Shown here: positions 54,566 through 62,580 of the stretch, in pieces | Layout: every line of letters begins with the position of its first letter | Position numbering within the stretch: the stretch's first letter is position 1 | NCBI RefSeq assembly: GCF_019933155.2 | Contig: NZ_CP082944.1 | Location: 1,304,001-1,368,000, forward strand | Origin: Metabacillus dongyingensis | GTDB taxonomy: Bacteria; Bacillota; Bacilli; Bacillales; Bacillaceae | Reading direction: 5' to 3' | Length of the DNA stretch: 64,000 nt | The notes under the pieces: generated by a model | Database searches by the model: none | Told to the model about the DNA's origin: nothing | The model's input: only the letters and a program-made list of their open reading frames with translations | Translations under genes and position numbers: made by a program

Positions 54566-56032
54566 ATGACAAAACCAAATGTTGCAGAACCAGTCATTAT
54601 TAAAAAACGAAAGAGAAAGCTTTTTCTTGGAGCTGTCCTGTCCTTAATGCTGCTTTCTGTATGTATCGCTGTTTATCATTATTCAAAACCGCTTCCCCCT
54701 GGGATTTCGCATGAAGGGGACATTCATTCATCCGGTCAGGTTGAGTTTTTATATGATCTTACCTTTGAAAATGGAAAGAGCATCACACATGATCAGGTTA
54801 TTTTTAATCAGATTGAGACCATGATTGACGAAGCCCGCGATTTTATCCTGATGGATATGTTCCTGTTTAACGATGAATACGACCGTTCCGCGAGCTATCC
54901 TGCTTTATCAAGAAGTTTAATGGAGGCTTTAATAGAAAAAAAACAAGAGGATAAAGAAGTTGAAATCACGGTTATTACGGACCGCATAAATACCTTTTAC
55001 GGATCATATCCGTCTGATATTGCAGAAGAACTGAAGGAACATGGGATACAGGTTGTGTTTACGGATTTGAAGCCGCTGAGAGATTCCAATCCTTTTTATT
55101 CAGGCGGGCACCGGACATTTCTTCAATGGTTTGGAACGTCTGGCAGCGGCTGGATTCCAAATGCCTTCAGTCCGGACTCACCGGATGTCACGCTGAGATC
55201 ATATCTGGATCTTCTGAACTTTAAAGCCAATCACCGAAAAGTAGTAGTGAACGAAAAAGAGGGCCTTGTAACTTCCGCCAATCCGCATGACGGCAGCTCG
55301 CTGCATTCCAACATTGCATTTCTCGTCAAAGGTGACATATTGAGGGAACTTGTTCAAACAGAAAAAGCTGTAGCGGACCTTTCAGGTGCAGAGATAGAGA
55401 GTGCCGAAAGCGCAGCTGTTTTCGAGCAGGCTGAATCCGGTGAGTATGATGTTCAGCTTTTGACAGAAGGTAAAATTAAAAAACATCTGCTTGATGAACT
55501 GAAAAAGACGCAGAAACAAGAGAAAATTACGGTTGGAGCGTTTTATTTATCAGACCGCGATATTGTAGAAGAACTGCTTGCAGCATCTAAAAGAGGGGCT
55601 GATGTTAAACTGATCCTGGATGCCAATAAAGATGCATTCGGACGCGAAAAGAATGGTGTCCCAAACAGGCCTGTTGCTCATGAACTGGTTACAGAATCTG
55701 ATCAAAAGATTCAAGTGCGCTGGTACAAAACAAATGGGGAGCAGTATCATACAAAGCTGGTCTTTTTTGAGAGAGATCAAGAGGCAACAGTGATTGGAGG
55801 CTCCGCAAATTTTACAAAGCGGAATCTGGGTGATTTTAACCTTGAAACGGATTTAAAGATATCGGGTCCTGCTGACACTGGTATGATGGCAGATGTCGAA
55901 GAGTATTTCCATACGATCTGGACTAACGAGTCAGGTACTTATACAGAAAATTATGAGGTCTTTGCAGATGATTCGTTTGGACTCCGGTTCCTATATCGCT
56001 TTCAGGAGTGGAGCGGCATATCAAGCTTTTAA
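54566..56032 (+). CDS. Phospholipase D-family membrane protein (cardiolipin synthase-like)
   Basis: A 488-residue protein with an N-terminal membrane helix (about 15-38) and two PLD domains. The first HKD-type motif is NHRKVVVNE (near residue 222, with GLVTSANPHD after it) and the second is YHTKLVFFE (near 395, with GGSANFTKRNL). These histidine/lysine pairs define the phosphatidyltransferase/phospholipase fold. It lacks the second membrane helix usual in cardiolipin synthases, so a phospholipid hydrolase or a divergent synthase are both possible. It is monocistronic, ending at a bidirectional terminator. Confidence 0.82.
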   Translation: MTKPNVAEPVIIKKRKRKLFLGAVLSLMLLSVCIAVYHYSKPLPPGISHEGDIHSSGQVEFLYDLTFENGKSITHDQVIFNQIETMIDEARDFILMDMFLFNDEYDRSASYPALSRSLMEALIEKKQEDKEVEITVITDRINTFYGSYPSDIAEELKEHGIQVVFTDLKPLRDSNPFYSGGHRTFLQWFGTSGSGWIPNAFSPDSPDVTLRSYLDLLNFKANHRKVVVNEKEGLVTSANPHDGSSLHSNIAFLVKGDILRELVQTEKAVADLSGAEIESAESAAVFEQAESGEYDVQLLTEGKIKKHLLDELKKTQKQEKITVGAFYLSDRDIVEELLAASKRGADVKLILDANKDAFGREKNGVPNRPVAHELVTESDQKIQVRWYKTNGEQYHTKLVFFERDQEATVIGGSANFTKRNLGDFNLETDLKISGPADTGMMADVEEYFHTIWTNESGTYTENYEVFADDSFGLRFLYRFQEWSGISSF

Positions 56033-56033
56033 C

Positions 56034-56066
56034 AAAACGGCAGCGTGTGAGCTGCCGTTTTGCTTT
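56034..56066. terminator. Bidirectional terminator between convergent genes
   Basis: AAAACGGCAGC and GCTGCCGTTTT form an 11-bp stem with T-rich flanks on both strands, between the PLD gene and the SDR gene. Confidence 0.88.
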
Positions 56067-56665
56067 TAATACACTTTATAGGTTTGACCAGTTTGTGCTC
56101 CAAGGACACTCTTTTTATATGCAAGCGCAACATCCGCTGCCGGAACAGCTTTAAAGCCTTGAAAAAAATCAGCATACTTATCCATTGATTCAATGAGGAC
56201 ATTTGGACTTACATTGTTGATGCGGATCCCGCGCGGCATTTCGATGGCTGATGCTCTGACAAAAGCCTGAATTCCTCCGTTGGCCATGGCTGCAGAAGCT
56301 CCTTTTAGAATCGGATCATCCATCATGACTCCGCTGGTCAGGGTAAAACTGCCGCCGTCGTTTATAAAAGGAATGCCAAGTAAGACGAGGTTGATTTGAC
56401 CTTTTAATTTGCTCATGATCCCTGTTTCATTTAATTCAGGCGTCAGTTCTTCAAGAGGTGCAAATTGTGCTCTTCCCGCTGCGCTGACAACTGCATCTAC
56501 TTTACCTGCAGCTTCATACATCTTTTTTATGCTTTCGGGAGATGTGAAGTCTACTTCCACGTCTGCGCCATTACGGCCTGCGCGAATGATTTCATGATCT
56601 TTACCAAACTCTTTTACAATCGCATTTCCGATTGTTCCGCTTGCACCTACTAATAATAGTCTCAT
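56066..56665 (-). CDS. Short-chain dehydrogenase/reductase, atypical
   Basis: A 199-residue NAD(P)-binding protein. The Rossmann motif GASGTIGNAIV (7-17) and VVSAAGRAQF (NAG equivalent) are clear, and a Ser lies in TLTSGVMMDD, but the expected YxxxK reads SAAMANGGIQ: the catalytic Tyr is missing. IRINNVSPNVLIES, the usual post-catalytic segment, is intact. The protein is shorter than classical SDRs (about 250). It is probably a non-classical reductase or a binding protein. GGGAGG lies before the ATG. Confidence 0.8.
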   Translation of the reverse strand: MRLLLVGASGTIGNAIVKEFGKDHEIIRAGRNGADVEVDFTSPESIKKMYEAAGKVDAVVSAAGRAQFAPLEELTPELNETGIMSKLKGQINLVLLGIPFINDGGSFTLTSGVMMDDPILKGASAAMANGGIQAFVRASAIEMPRGIRINNVSPNVLIESMDKYADFFQGFKAVPAADVALAYKKSVLGAQTGQTYKVY

Positions 56666-56880
56666 TTAGCTGCCTCCCTATGTATATATCTGATATCTAT
56701 TATATCCTCTCAAATATCTCAGCCGCCAATCATTTAAACTGAAAGTAATGGCTGCATTCAATTGGGAGTACCGGATTTAGCAAACATGAAAGACTGACGA
56801 AGTTCTGCAGCAATCAGGTTATAGTAAAGAACAAATTTTTGATTTTAAACAAAATAAGGTAATTTAATAGAATCAAAAAG

Positions 56881-56925
56881 AACATAGCGAAATGACATCA
56901 GCCAATTCTGCTATGTTTTTTTTGT
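56881..56925 (+). terminator. Orphan terminator
   Basis: AACATAGC and GCTATGTT flank a 21-base loop and are followed by T6. No plus-strand gene ends here; the preceding 56666-56880 contains no recognised gene, so a small RNA or a decayed transcript is possible. Confidence 0.55.
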
Positions 56926-57031
56926 TTTACAGTAAACGGTCAAATTGGATAAAAAATTCTGGTGCTTCCCTAGTGCTGTTCAGCGGGAAGTTAAATAAAT
57001 AAGAAGCACCTGCACCATCCCTGCCAGTCTA

Positions 57032-57295
57032 TTAATCCATCGATTTTCCGAGATTCTGCTTGCGTTCCTGCTCGGCGATCATTTCGTTATCTTCGGCGTT
57101 ATCTCTTGTTACTTTCTGAGTAAGAATGGCTCCGACTGCAACCAGCATCATAACCGCAATGTAGTACCCTTTTTCATTCAGCTGAAGATTGTCTGCATTG
57201 TAAAGACCGATACAAAATAATGCAACACCTGCAAAAAAAGTGAAATAGGCTAAAAAGGTGAATGCTGGAGTATTTCTTCTTCTGTACTTTTGCAT
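57032..57295 (-). CDS. YiaA/YiaB-type two-helix membrane protein
   Basis: An 87-residue inner membrane protein with two hydrophobic helices (about 10-32 and 42-62; FTFLAYFTFFAGVALFCIGLY and YYIAVMMLVAVGAILTQKV in outline), a basic N-terminus and a charged C-terminus, as in the YiaA/B family. The ATG at 57295 has GGGAGG eight bases upstream, unlike the upstream in-frame starts. Function in the family is unknown. Confidence 0.75.
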   Translation of the reverse strand: MQKYRRRNTPAFTFLAYFTFFAGVALFCIGLYNADNLQLNEKGYYIAVMMLVAVGAILTQKVTRDNAEDNEMIAEQERKQNLGKSMD

Positions 57296-57515
57296 ATTTA
57301 TGACCTCCCTGATAGTAAATTTATGTAAGTAATGACTTAGATATAATACCATAATTTCCCTAAATTGAAACCTTTGTATTTAATTTTTTTGATTGTTATT
57401 GGATTTAACTGGGAAAAAGATAATATTTTTGATAAAGAAGAAAGTATTTTATGCATATTGGCAAGTATTGGCCGCAAACTGGAAAGTAAAATCTTTATTA
57501 TGGAAAGTAATGAAA

Positions 57516-57556
57516 AAAAGAACGATCTGCCGTCAGCAAATCGCTCTTTTTTTCAC
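57516..57556 (-). terminator. Terminator of the DUF948 gene
   Basis: GAGCGAT and ATCGTTC (with a G-U pair) form the stem on the minus strand, followed by TTTTTTTC. Confidence 0.75.
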
Positions 57557-57945
57557 TTTACATTAATGTGAACTGGCCCCTTAATTCGGACTGGAGGTTC
57601 ATTTACTGAAATTTCGGTGCGCTGTGCCCGTTTTCCGCCAAAGACTGCACCAACCTGTTTGATCGAGCTTGTTACATTATGAATCATTTCTCCCACATCC
57701 TGTGCGGACTCAAGCAGCGGATCAACCGTTTTAATTTTCCCTTTCACATCAGCGGTAATCTGATTAGCTGTATGTATCAGCTGCTCTGCTTCTTCGGTCA
57801 GGCCATTCACCGCATTTCTGACCTCAGCAAGCGTCTTGTTTGTTTCATCAAGTGTGACCATCCCTTTTTTTAAAGTCCCGACCAGATTGACTGCAAGAAA
57901 AATAAATGCGCCTGATGCTCCTGCTACACTCAATTTTATAAGCAT
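57553..57945 (-). CDS. DUF948 protein, YtxG-like
   Basis: A 130-residue protein with one N-terminal membrane helix (about 5-25) and a heptad-rich helical domain (TLDETNKTLAEVRNAVNGL, then further coiled-coil to about residue 95) of the DUF948 type found in general stress protein YtxG. A basic, proline-containing tail follows. Start: ATG at 57945 with AAGGAG upstream. It is exported as a membrane-anchored coiled coil; the role is not established. Confidence 0.78.
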   Translation of the reverse strand: MLIKLSVAGASGAFIFLAVNLVGTLKKGMVTLDETNKTLAEVRNAVNGLTEEAEQLIHTANQITADVKGKIKTVDPLLESAQDVGEMIHNVTSSIKQVGAVFGGKRAQRTEISVNEPPVRIKGPVHINVK

Positions 57946-58087
57946 TTTTTCACTCCTTTTTACTTTCACTTTATGTTTTTCCAGGAGCGTACATTCCTAA
58001 ATTTAAGAGATAGAAATTTAATGGGCAAATACGGTAAACTATTGGTGGTAAAGACAAAGAGTATGAGTGACAGAAAGGGATGAACAG

Positions 58088-58606
58088 ATGTTCACGATCA
58101 GAGAAGAAACAGCTGCAGACATTGCTGCAATAAAGGAAGTAAACGATGCAGCATTCGGTCAGGAAAATGAAGCAAATTTCATTCATGAAATCAGACAATC
58201 TGAGTCCTTTGTGAAAGGTCTGTCATTGGTTGCCGAAAACGAAGAAGGTGAAGTGATTGGACATATTTTGTTCAGTAAAATAATCATCGAAACGGAAAAC
58301 GGGGAAGTGCCTTCACTAGCCCTTGCTCCTATGGCGGTTAAACCGGGGTTTCAGAAAGAGGGCGTTGGTTCTCTGCTCGTACGTGCAGGGCTGAAGCACT
58401 GCAGAGAACGGGGTTATGATTCAGTCATCGTTCTTGGACATCCGGAGTTTTATCCTAAGTTTGGTTTTGTTCCTGCAAGCAGTAAAGGAATTAAGCCGCC
58501 GTTTGAGGTTCCGGATGAGGTTTTTATGCTGACTGAGTTAAAGCCGGGTGCGCTTGATGAAGCATCAGGTACTGTCAAGTATCCGCCTGCTTTTATGAAT
58601 GTGTGA
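58088..58606 (+). CDS. GNAT acetyltransferase, YhbS-like
   Basis: A 172-residue GNAT enzyme of the YhbS group. IREETAADIAAIKEVNDAAF at the start, VKPGFQKEGVGSLLVRAGL (acetyl-CoA loop, about 85-103) and GHPEFYPKFGFVPAS are diagnostic. The ATG at 58088 has GGGATGAACAG upstream. It precedes the promoter of the Mn2+ riboswitch operon by about 35 bp. The substrate is unknown. Confidence 0.85.
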   Translation: MFTIREETAADIAAIKEVNDAAFGQENEANFIHEIRQSESFVKGLSLVAENEEGEVIGHILFSKIIIETENGEVPSLALAPMAVKPGFQKEGVGSLLVRAGLKHCRERGYDSVIVLGHPEFYPKFGFVPASSKGIKPPFEVPDEVFMLTELKPGALDEASGTVKYPPAFMNV

Positions 58607-58642
58607 TCTTGACCTGATTATCAAAATTCTCATCATTTAGTG

Positions 58643-58671
58643 TTGACACAAATTCAGATTGCCTTTAAGAT
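58643..58671 (+). promoter_or_regulatory. Sigma-A promoter of the Mn2+ riboswitch operon
   Basis: TTGACA and TAAGAT are separated by exactly 17 bases, just upstream of the aptamer. Confidence 0.75.
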
Positions 58672-58689
58672 AAGAGTATACAAATCGAA

Positions 58690-58815
58690 TAGTTCTCCTA
58701 AAGGGGAGTAGCTTTTACAATAGAGTCGTCATTTCGAAGCATATGCTTCCGGCCCTATTGGCAACCATTACGTTGTTAGCAAGACCTTTACCTATAACGG
58801 TAAAGGTCTTTTATT
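58690..58815 (+). promoter_or_regulatory. Mn2+ riboswitch (yybP-ykoY class) with terminator
   Basis: AAAGGGGAGTAGC, the GTCGTCA element, CCGGCCC, GGCAACC and GCAAGACC are in the yybP-ykoY order. The 3' end forms AAGACCTTTACC/GGTAAAGGTCTT followed by TTATT, which is the switchable terminator. High Mn2+ is known to turn such operons on. It lies upstream of a FbpB-like, Spo0M-like and TerC/MeeY operon. Confidence 0.9.
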
Positions 58816-58827
58816 ATTTTCCAGATA

Positions 58828-58867
58828 AAACCTTTGCCGGATTTCAGGCAAAGGTTTTTTTTATTCG
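58828..58867 (+). terminator. Second, tandem terminator after the Mn2+ riboswitch
   Basis: AAACCTTTGCC and GGCAAAGGTTT flank an 8-base loop, followed by TTTTTATT. It directly follows the riboswitch terminator, giving two hairpins with related CCTTT stems. Confidence 0.8.
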
Positions 58868-58896
58868 AAAAATGTCATGGAAGGTGAGATGAAAAA

Positions 58897-59025
58897 ATGA
58901 AAAAAGTCAGAGGTTCAATTGAAAAGCTTATTAGAGAAAACAAAGAGGAGCTGCTTAAAGATAAACGCCAGCTCGAAAAAATTGAAAAACGCATTGATGA
59001 TAAATATTCAAAAGTAAAATCATAA
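58897..59025 (+). CDS. FbpB-like small basic protein
   Basis: A 42-residue, highly charged helical protein (MKKVRGSIEKLIRENKEELL, then DKRQLEKIEKRIDDKY) resembling the Fur-regulated basic protein B family (FbpB), which in B. subtilis acts with the FsrA small RNA in iron sparing. It has AAGGTGAG upstream and is the first gene after the Mn2+ riboswitch, 15 bp before the Spo0M-like gene. Its place in a manganese operon suggests a metal-related RNA or protein partner. Confidence 0.7.
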   Translation: MKKVRGSIEKLIRENKEELLKDKRQLEKIEKRIDDKYSKVKS

Positions 59026-59040
59026 AGGGAGGATTGTCCA

Positions 59041-59433
59041 ATGATACTCAGAAAATATATGTCGATTTTAGGAATAGGCTCAGCGCAGATTGATCTTATT
59101 CTGCCAAAGGAAGAGTTTCAGCCGGGAGAATGCATAAATGGATATTTTTTAATTAAAGGCGGTGTCATTGAGCAGCAGCTGAAACGGATTGATTGTGATT
59201 TAGTTATGGCTGATTTGTCATCACGAACTGAAAAGGTTATAGAAACAGCCAATATCTTAACGTCTAAACAAATTGAGTCAGATGAACAGAACCGAATTGA
59301 TTTTATTTTCCGGTTGCCTAAGGTTTTAGCGGCTTCCGCTGAAGAGAGGTCGTATTACTTTAATACAAGACTTGTTTTTGATGAAGGTGTAATCAGCAAG
59401 GATCAGGATTTTATTACGGTAAAGGAGGACTGA
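59041..59433 (+). CDS. Spo0M-like arrestin-fold protein
   Basis: A 130-residue beta-sandwich protein matching the N-terminal domain of Spo0M (about 258 residues in B. subtilis): the start MSILGIGSAQIDLILPKEEF and QPGECINGYFLIKGG are conserved. Only one domain is present, so it is a short family member. It has GGAGG upstream, lies 4 bp before the TerC gene and shares its Mn2+-controlled transcript. Function in metal control is unknown. Confidence 0.78.
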   Translation: MILRKYMSILGIGSAQIDLILPKEEFQPGECINGYFLIKGGVIEQQLKRIDCDLVMADLSSRTEKVIETANILTSKQIESDEQNRIDFIFRLPKVLAASAEERSYYFNTRLVFDEGVISKDQDFITVKED

Positions 59434-59437
59434 CTAG

Positions 59438-60223
59438 ATGGAAATGACAATGTTAATGGAATATGGCTGGGTGCTGCTCCTGTTAATTGCGATTGAAGGG
59501 CTGCTCGCGGCAGATAATGCCCTTGTGTTAGCCATCATGGTGAAGCATCTTCCTGAAGAGCAGAGAAAGAAAGCCCTATTTTACGGACTTGCAGGGGCAT
59601 TTGTTTTCCGCTTTGGATCCCTGTTCGCCATTTCTTATCTCGTTGATGTATGGCAGGTTCAGGCAATTGGTGCTCTATACTTGCTGTTCATCGCAGCAAA
59701 TCATATATTGAGAAAACTTGTTTTTAAGAAAAAAGAAGATGAAGCCAAACCTGACGTCAAGAAAAAGTCTGGATTCTGGGCAACAGTGCTTAAAATTGAA
59801 CTTGCGGATATTGCCTTTGCGGTTGATTCAATTCTTGCAGCCGTAGCTCTTGCCGTTACCCTTCCAAATACGAGTCTGCCTCAGATTGGCGGCTTGGACG
59901 GCGGCAAGTTTCTCGTCATTTTTGCTGGAGGAATCATCGGACTTGTGATCATGCGATTTGCGGCAAACTTCTTTGTGGAGCTGCTTCATAAGAAGCCTGG
60001 CCTGGAAATCGCAGCCTTTGGAATCGTGGGATGGGTCGGTGTGAAGCTCTCGGTTTACACGTTGTCTCACCCGGAGCTCGCTGTATTGCCTGAAGGATTC
60101 GCTAAATCTCCTCTTTGGAAAATCACATTCTATGTAGTTCTTGTTGGAATTGCATTAGCGGGATGGTTTTTATCAAAAGAGAAAAAGGCAGTAACACCTG
60201 TAGATCAAGTGAAAAATGCTTAA
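59438..60223 (+). CDS. TerC-family manganese exporter (YkoY/MeeY-like)
   Basis: A 261-residue membrane protein of the TerC family with seven to eight helices. The metal-site motifs EGLLAADNALVLAIMV (about residues 20-35) and ELADIAFAVDSILAAVAL (about 125-142) are present, as in B. subtilis YkoY (MeeY), a Mn2+ exporter that also metallates exported enzymes. AAAGGAGG lies before the ATG. It is the last gene of the Mn2+ riboswitch operon and is followed by a strong terminator. Confidence 0.9.
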   Translation: MEMTMLMEYGWVLLLLIAIEGLLAADNALVLAIMVKHLPEEQRKKALFYGLAGAFVFRFGSLFAISYLVDVWQVQAIGALYLLFIAANHILRKLVFKKKEDEAKPDVKKKSGFWATVLKIELADIAFAVDSILAAVALAVTLPNTSLPQIGGLDGGKFLVIFAGGIIGLVIMRFAANFFVELLHKKPGLEIAAFGIVGWVGVKLSVYTLSHPELAVLPEGFAKSPLWKITFYVVLVGIALAGWFLSKEKKAVTPVDQVKNA

Positions 60224-60228
60224 AATAG

Positions 60229-60280
60229 AATCGGTATCTTTTTTGCCATAGCTGGCAAGGAGGATGCCGATTTTTCTTTG
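60229..60280 (+). terminator. Terminator of the Mn2+ operon
   Basis: AATCGGTATC pairs with GATGCCGATT, enclosing an inner TTGCCA/TGGCAA hairpin, followed by TTTCTTTG. Confidence 0.88.
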
Positions 60281-60341
60281 CCGGCGAGTTGGAACGGGAT
60301 TCCGGCGAGTTGGAACATGATTTCCGCGAGTTGGAGTCCTG
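60281..60341 (+). repeat. Three tandem copies of a ~21-bp GCGAGTTGGA repeat
   Basis: CCGGCGAGTTGGAACGGGAT (60281), CCGGCGAGTTGGAACATGAT (60302) and a shorter CCGCGAGTTGGAGTC (60324) lie head to tail. The GC content is far above the surroundings. It sits between the Mn2+ operon terminator and a 5'-truncated MFS gene. Confidence 0.75.
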
Positions 60342-60386
60342 AACTGCGGGCAGGAAAAGGGTACTGCGGAGAAGAAATTTCAGTGT

Positions 60387-61187
60387 TTGGAGCGAGTGAA
60401 ATTACTGACTATGTTTATATTACAAGGAGCGCCTCCATTAATATTAGCTGTGTTATTTGCTTTTCTTGGTGCAGATTCTCCTGAAAAAGACAAGCTTCTT
60501 TCGAAAGAAGAGCGGGATTATATTGTTCAAAATCGTACTGCAGAAGTAAAAGAACATGGCTCATTCTTAGATGTGGTGAAAAATTACCGAGTATGGGTCT
60601 TCTCATTTATATATTTCTTGTGGATTACCGGTGTGTATAGCTTTGGGTTATGGATGCCAAGCTTGATGAAACAATTGAGCAATAGTGGCATCGGTATAGT
60701 AGGCTGGCTGTCAGCTGTTCCATTTATTTTAGCTGCAATTTGCATGTACTACAATTCAGTCTGGTCGGATTCTGTAGGGGAAAATCGGGTTTTATTCGTA
60801 TCGGTTCCTTTAATGATTGGCGGCTTGGCCCTGGCTATTCAACATTTGGTTGAAGGCGGGATGGTCTTTAATATGATTTTGTTAATAATAGCGGGAATAG
60901 GAATTTATTCAGCTTTTGGCCCTTGGTGGGCATGGGCAATGTCCTTCTTCCCGAGCAATCAAGCAGGTACAGCAAATGGATTAATTAATACGTGCGGAAA
61001 TATTGGAGGTATTGTAGGGCCAATCATTGTTGGAGCAGTAGCGCAAAACAGTGATTTAACGGACGGATTTTATGTGTTAGGCTTTTTCTTAATGGCCGCT
61101 TCTATAATGGCTGTCCTTTTTGGAGCAGTGCTTAAATCAAAAAGCGGAATTATAGGTGTTAGTGAAGGAAGTGAAGCAAAAGGGTAA
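60387..61187 (+). pseudogene. 5'-truncated MFS transporter (ACS-type)
   Basis: The frame encodes the C-terminal ~260 residues of an MFS anion:cation symporter: MFILQGAPPLILAVLF is the usual mid-protein helix 6 sequence, followed by SPEKDKLLSKEERDYI and six more helices with GFFLM at the end. Full members have about 430 residues; helices 1-5 and the start are absent. The first codons (MERVKLLT) do not fit the family. The break lies close to 60410, about 70 bp after the 21-bp tandem repeat. It is not expected to be functional. Confidence 0.75.
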
Positions 61188-61223
61188 GGGTGATTTGAGG
61201 AATTCCCTTTGCTGAGTGCATGA

Positions 61224-61265
61224 GAAAGAGTTTTCGTTTCTGCGAAAGCTCTTTTTCTTTTTTTA
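61224..61265 (+). terminator. Terminator after the truncated MFS gene
   Basis: AAGAGTTTTCG and CGAAAGCTCTT pair (one mismatch) and are followed by TTTCTTTTTT. Confidence 0.8.
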
Positions 61266-61378
61266 GTACCCTAATTCCTGTCTAGTAATAAAAAGCTGCA
61301 TTTCAAAAAATGATGATTGAAAATAAGAACAAACATTCGTATACTAAGTAATAAATCTATTATAAAGAAGGTATCCCC

Positions 61379-61612
61379 ATGCTTATGATCCCTAAAGAGA
61401 AACGCAACAGCATTCAATTATTAATCAGCGGATCTTTGGAGTTTCATTTTGAGCTATCATTTATTTATCTGCATGGTGATCAGATTGTGCATTTTATCGG
61501 CACCGTTCATTACTTGAATGAAGGAACGGACGAGATAAGAGCTGTAAACAGATTTAATGACATCGTCCTGATGCAGCTTACAGACCTTATTGCCATATAC
61601 AGAGTTACATAA
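61379..61612 (+). CDS. Short YolD-like protein
   Basis: A 77-residue protein matching the C-terminal half of YolD-family proteins (FIGTVHYLNEGTDEIRAVNRF, then a hydrophobic DIVLMQLTDLIAIYRV). Full YolD proteins are about 110 residues, so this is either a short version or a truncated copy. AAGAAGGT lies upstream of the ATG. YolD proteins accompany Y-family polymerases in Bacillus, but none is encoded here. Confidence 0.6.
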   Translation: MLMIPKEKRNSIQLLISGSLEFHFELSFIYLHGDQIVHFIGTVHYLNEGTDEIRAVNRFNDIVLMQLTDLIAIYRVT

Positions 61613-61628
61613 TACTTACATTAAGATC

Positions 61629-61745
61629 TTAGCCCAGCCAATTGTTCACATATGCAGCTATTCCCAAAACAGCTCCAATAGCAGCACCAAAAAATACTAA
61701 GGATACGGACTTCACTTCTATGGATTTGCTCTTTTTAACGGTCAT
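61629..61745 (-). CDS. Small membrane protein, 38 residues
   Basis: A 38-codon gene with AAGGAG eight bases before the ATG. After a basic start (MTVKKSKSIEVKS) comes one membrane segment rich in Gly and Ala (VSLVFFGAAIGAVLGIAAYV) and a short NNWLG end. No family was recognised; the layout resembles small stress-membrane peptides. Confidence 0.6.
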   Translation of the reverse strand: MTVKKSKSIEVKSVSLVFFGAAIGAVLGIAAYVNNWLG

Positions 61746-61919
61746 AAACGATTCTCCTTAAAATGTAATCTCCTATTATAACTCACAACTTACAAAAAAA
61801 TTTAAGCTCTTCGTTCAATCTGTTAATTTACGATATATATAAATTATTTTTAATAGGCATATCTACAAAGACATTGGTAATCATGTATGGTTACTTACCT
61901 TCTACTTACTTCCATTCTT

Positions 61920-62228
61920 CTATGTCACAAATTTGTTATCTTCAATCAAGTAATACGATTTCAGCCAGTAAGCATTATTTTCAGCAAACTTCTCTGCAAC
62001 TTTCCATATATTCTTTTCAGTCAGACTGCTGACGACGAGCATAAGCGGTTCAGGCAATAAATAAGAAAGTTTCTCTCTCTTCATCAAGGAAGAAAAATTT
62101 TCAGGTGTAGTGACGACCATGGTATACGTGCAGCCATCTTCAAGCTCCACCAAGATATCAATGATGTCATCTGATGCATTCTTGATTTTACTGAGTGATG
62201 TCGGATATGAAATCTCTTTTATTTTCAC
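61920..62228 (-). CDS. Conserved-looking cytosolic protein, unknown
   Basis: A 102-residue protein with an alternating alpha/beta pattern (DIIDILVELEDGCTYTMVVTT, then EPLMLVVSSLTEKNIWKVAEKF). No signal or membrane segment. The start is a GTG at 62228 with CAGGAGG five bases upstream; the TTG farther upstream contains that site. Family not recognised. It is monocistronic. Confidence 0.6.
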   Translation of the reverse strand: MKIKEISYPTSLSKIKNASDDIIDILVELEDGCTYTMVVTTPENFSSLMKREKLSYLLPEPLMLVVSSLTEKNIWKVAEKFAENNAYWLKSYYLIEDNKFVT

Positions 62229-62580
62229 TATGTCCTCCTGGAAAAAATACAATTATGCTTGTCTGTAAACGACTAATATGTAAGAAAAAACAGGTTTGTC
62301 TAATCTATATACGATTATCCGTGCAAAAAGTTTCGTTAAAAAATCGGCCTTTTTAATTTTTATATATGTCATTATCTGGAACTTTTTATCGCCAACAATC
62401 GTAATTATTATGAATCCATTTTTAGGGAGGACTATTCAAAGCAAGGCCATTTTAGAATTTACCTGGAGCTTAGATGATGATTTCAGGGTGAAATTACTCT
62501 TCCATAAGGTCTGTACATAAGTTCATATTCGGGTGTCCGTTAGAATCTCATAATATTTGAAGAGAGGGAGTGAAAGATTA

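Noticed and set aside
57365..57571. Open frame of 68 codons opposite the DUF948 terminator
   Set aside because: It includes a terminator hairpin and has no binding site or family match.
62296..62520. Open frame of 74 codons with a hydrophobic stretch
   Set aside because: TTG start with no binding site; the hydrophobic segment is explained by AT-rich composition. It could be real but cannot be supported.
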